In this document: piece by piece, positions 31,157-31,316 of the stretch
Position numbering within the stretch: position 1 is the first letter of the stretch
Layout of the letters: each line of letters starts with the position of its first letter
Assembly (NCBI GenBank): GCA_029940115.1
Contig: JAOZRQ010000002.1
Location: 12,877 to 44,192 of the forward strand
Length of the DNA stretch: 31,316 nt
Direction of reading: 5' to 3'
DNA from: Desulfobacterales bacterium
GTDB lineage: Bacteria; Desulfobacterota; Desulfobacteria; Desulfobacterales; 4be13
The notes under the pieces: generated by a model
The model's input: the letters and a program-made list of their open reading frames with translations, nothing else
Told to the model about the DNA's origin: nothing
The model's database searches: none
Position numbers and translations under genes: made by a program

Positions 31157-31316
31157 GTTGCTGTAGGGTTCAGGTTTGTTGCCGTCATGTTGGTGCCTGC
31201 CATTTTTTGTGTCGATTGTTGGATGTGGCGAAAACTTTTGTCCGGCTTTTTGGCAAAGAATTTTTGTCCCTCTCCTGTCTGAACCGGGATTCGTGGGATT
31301 GGGGGATTACCAAGAT

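Overview
The window looks like chromosomal DNA of a Gram-negative anaerobe of the Desulfobacterota, perhaps a filamentous or multicellular lineage of the Desulfonema type. The clues are a two-partner secretion pair, a DAP-type MurE, an HdrA/MvhD-like iron-sulfur flavoprotein, a CHAT-TPR protein, an Rpn-type remnant, and intergenic DNA packed with palindromes and short repeats. The taxonomic call is inference from gene content; no rRNA or tRNA was seen.

Layout. (1) 1-6444: a TpsB/FhaC-type outer-membrane transporter (cut by the left edge), three small toxin-antitoxin-type genes, and a 1,227-residue TpsA beta-helix exoprotein whose middle is much more AT-rich than its ends. (2) 6523-11803, minus strand: sigma-70 family factor, an unrecognised 191-aa protein, a membrane protein with a Lon-like (S16-fold) domain plus DUF4384, and a secreted TPR-CHAT protein. 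As I recall them, cyanobacterial clusters also combine a sigma factor, CHAT proteins and haemagglutinin-type TPS proteins. (3) 11814-12780: a regulatory region with a sigma-70-type promoter for the sigma gene and a tandem array of five degenerate copies of a promoter-like box. The same box recurs at the 5' end of the sigma gene and just upstream of the gene at 15467. (4) 12798-17225: a run of small membrane or secreted proteins with strong ribosome binding sites and almost no recognisable families, ending in a CsgG/TolB-like anchored protein. The run holds a MITE-like element with clean 10-bp flanking repeats and several hairpins. (5) 17226-31316: an ordinary, higher-GC backbone broken by repeats: AMIN/amidase_3, an FGE-like protein, an Rpn-type fragment, an HdrA/MvhD-like protein, murE-pgeF, a methyltransferase, an Hsp70-DUF697 fusion and recN.

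How the genes may work together (inference). The sigma factor at 11201-11803 may control itself and nearby small envelope genes through the repeated box. The co-oriented CHAT and Lon-like proteins would be envelope-facing proteases or sensors linked to the TPS exoprotein. MurE and PgeF form a translationally overlapping peptidoglycan synthesis and editing pair, with an amidase nearby. The most unusual points are the box array with its dispersed copies, the Lon-like-TM-DUF4384 protein, and the Hsp70-DUF697 fusion.
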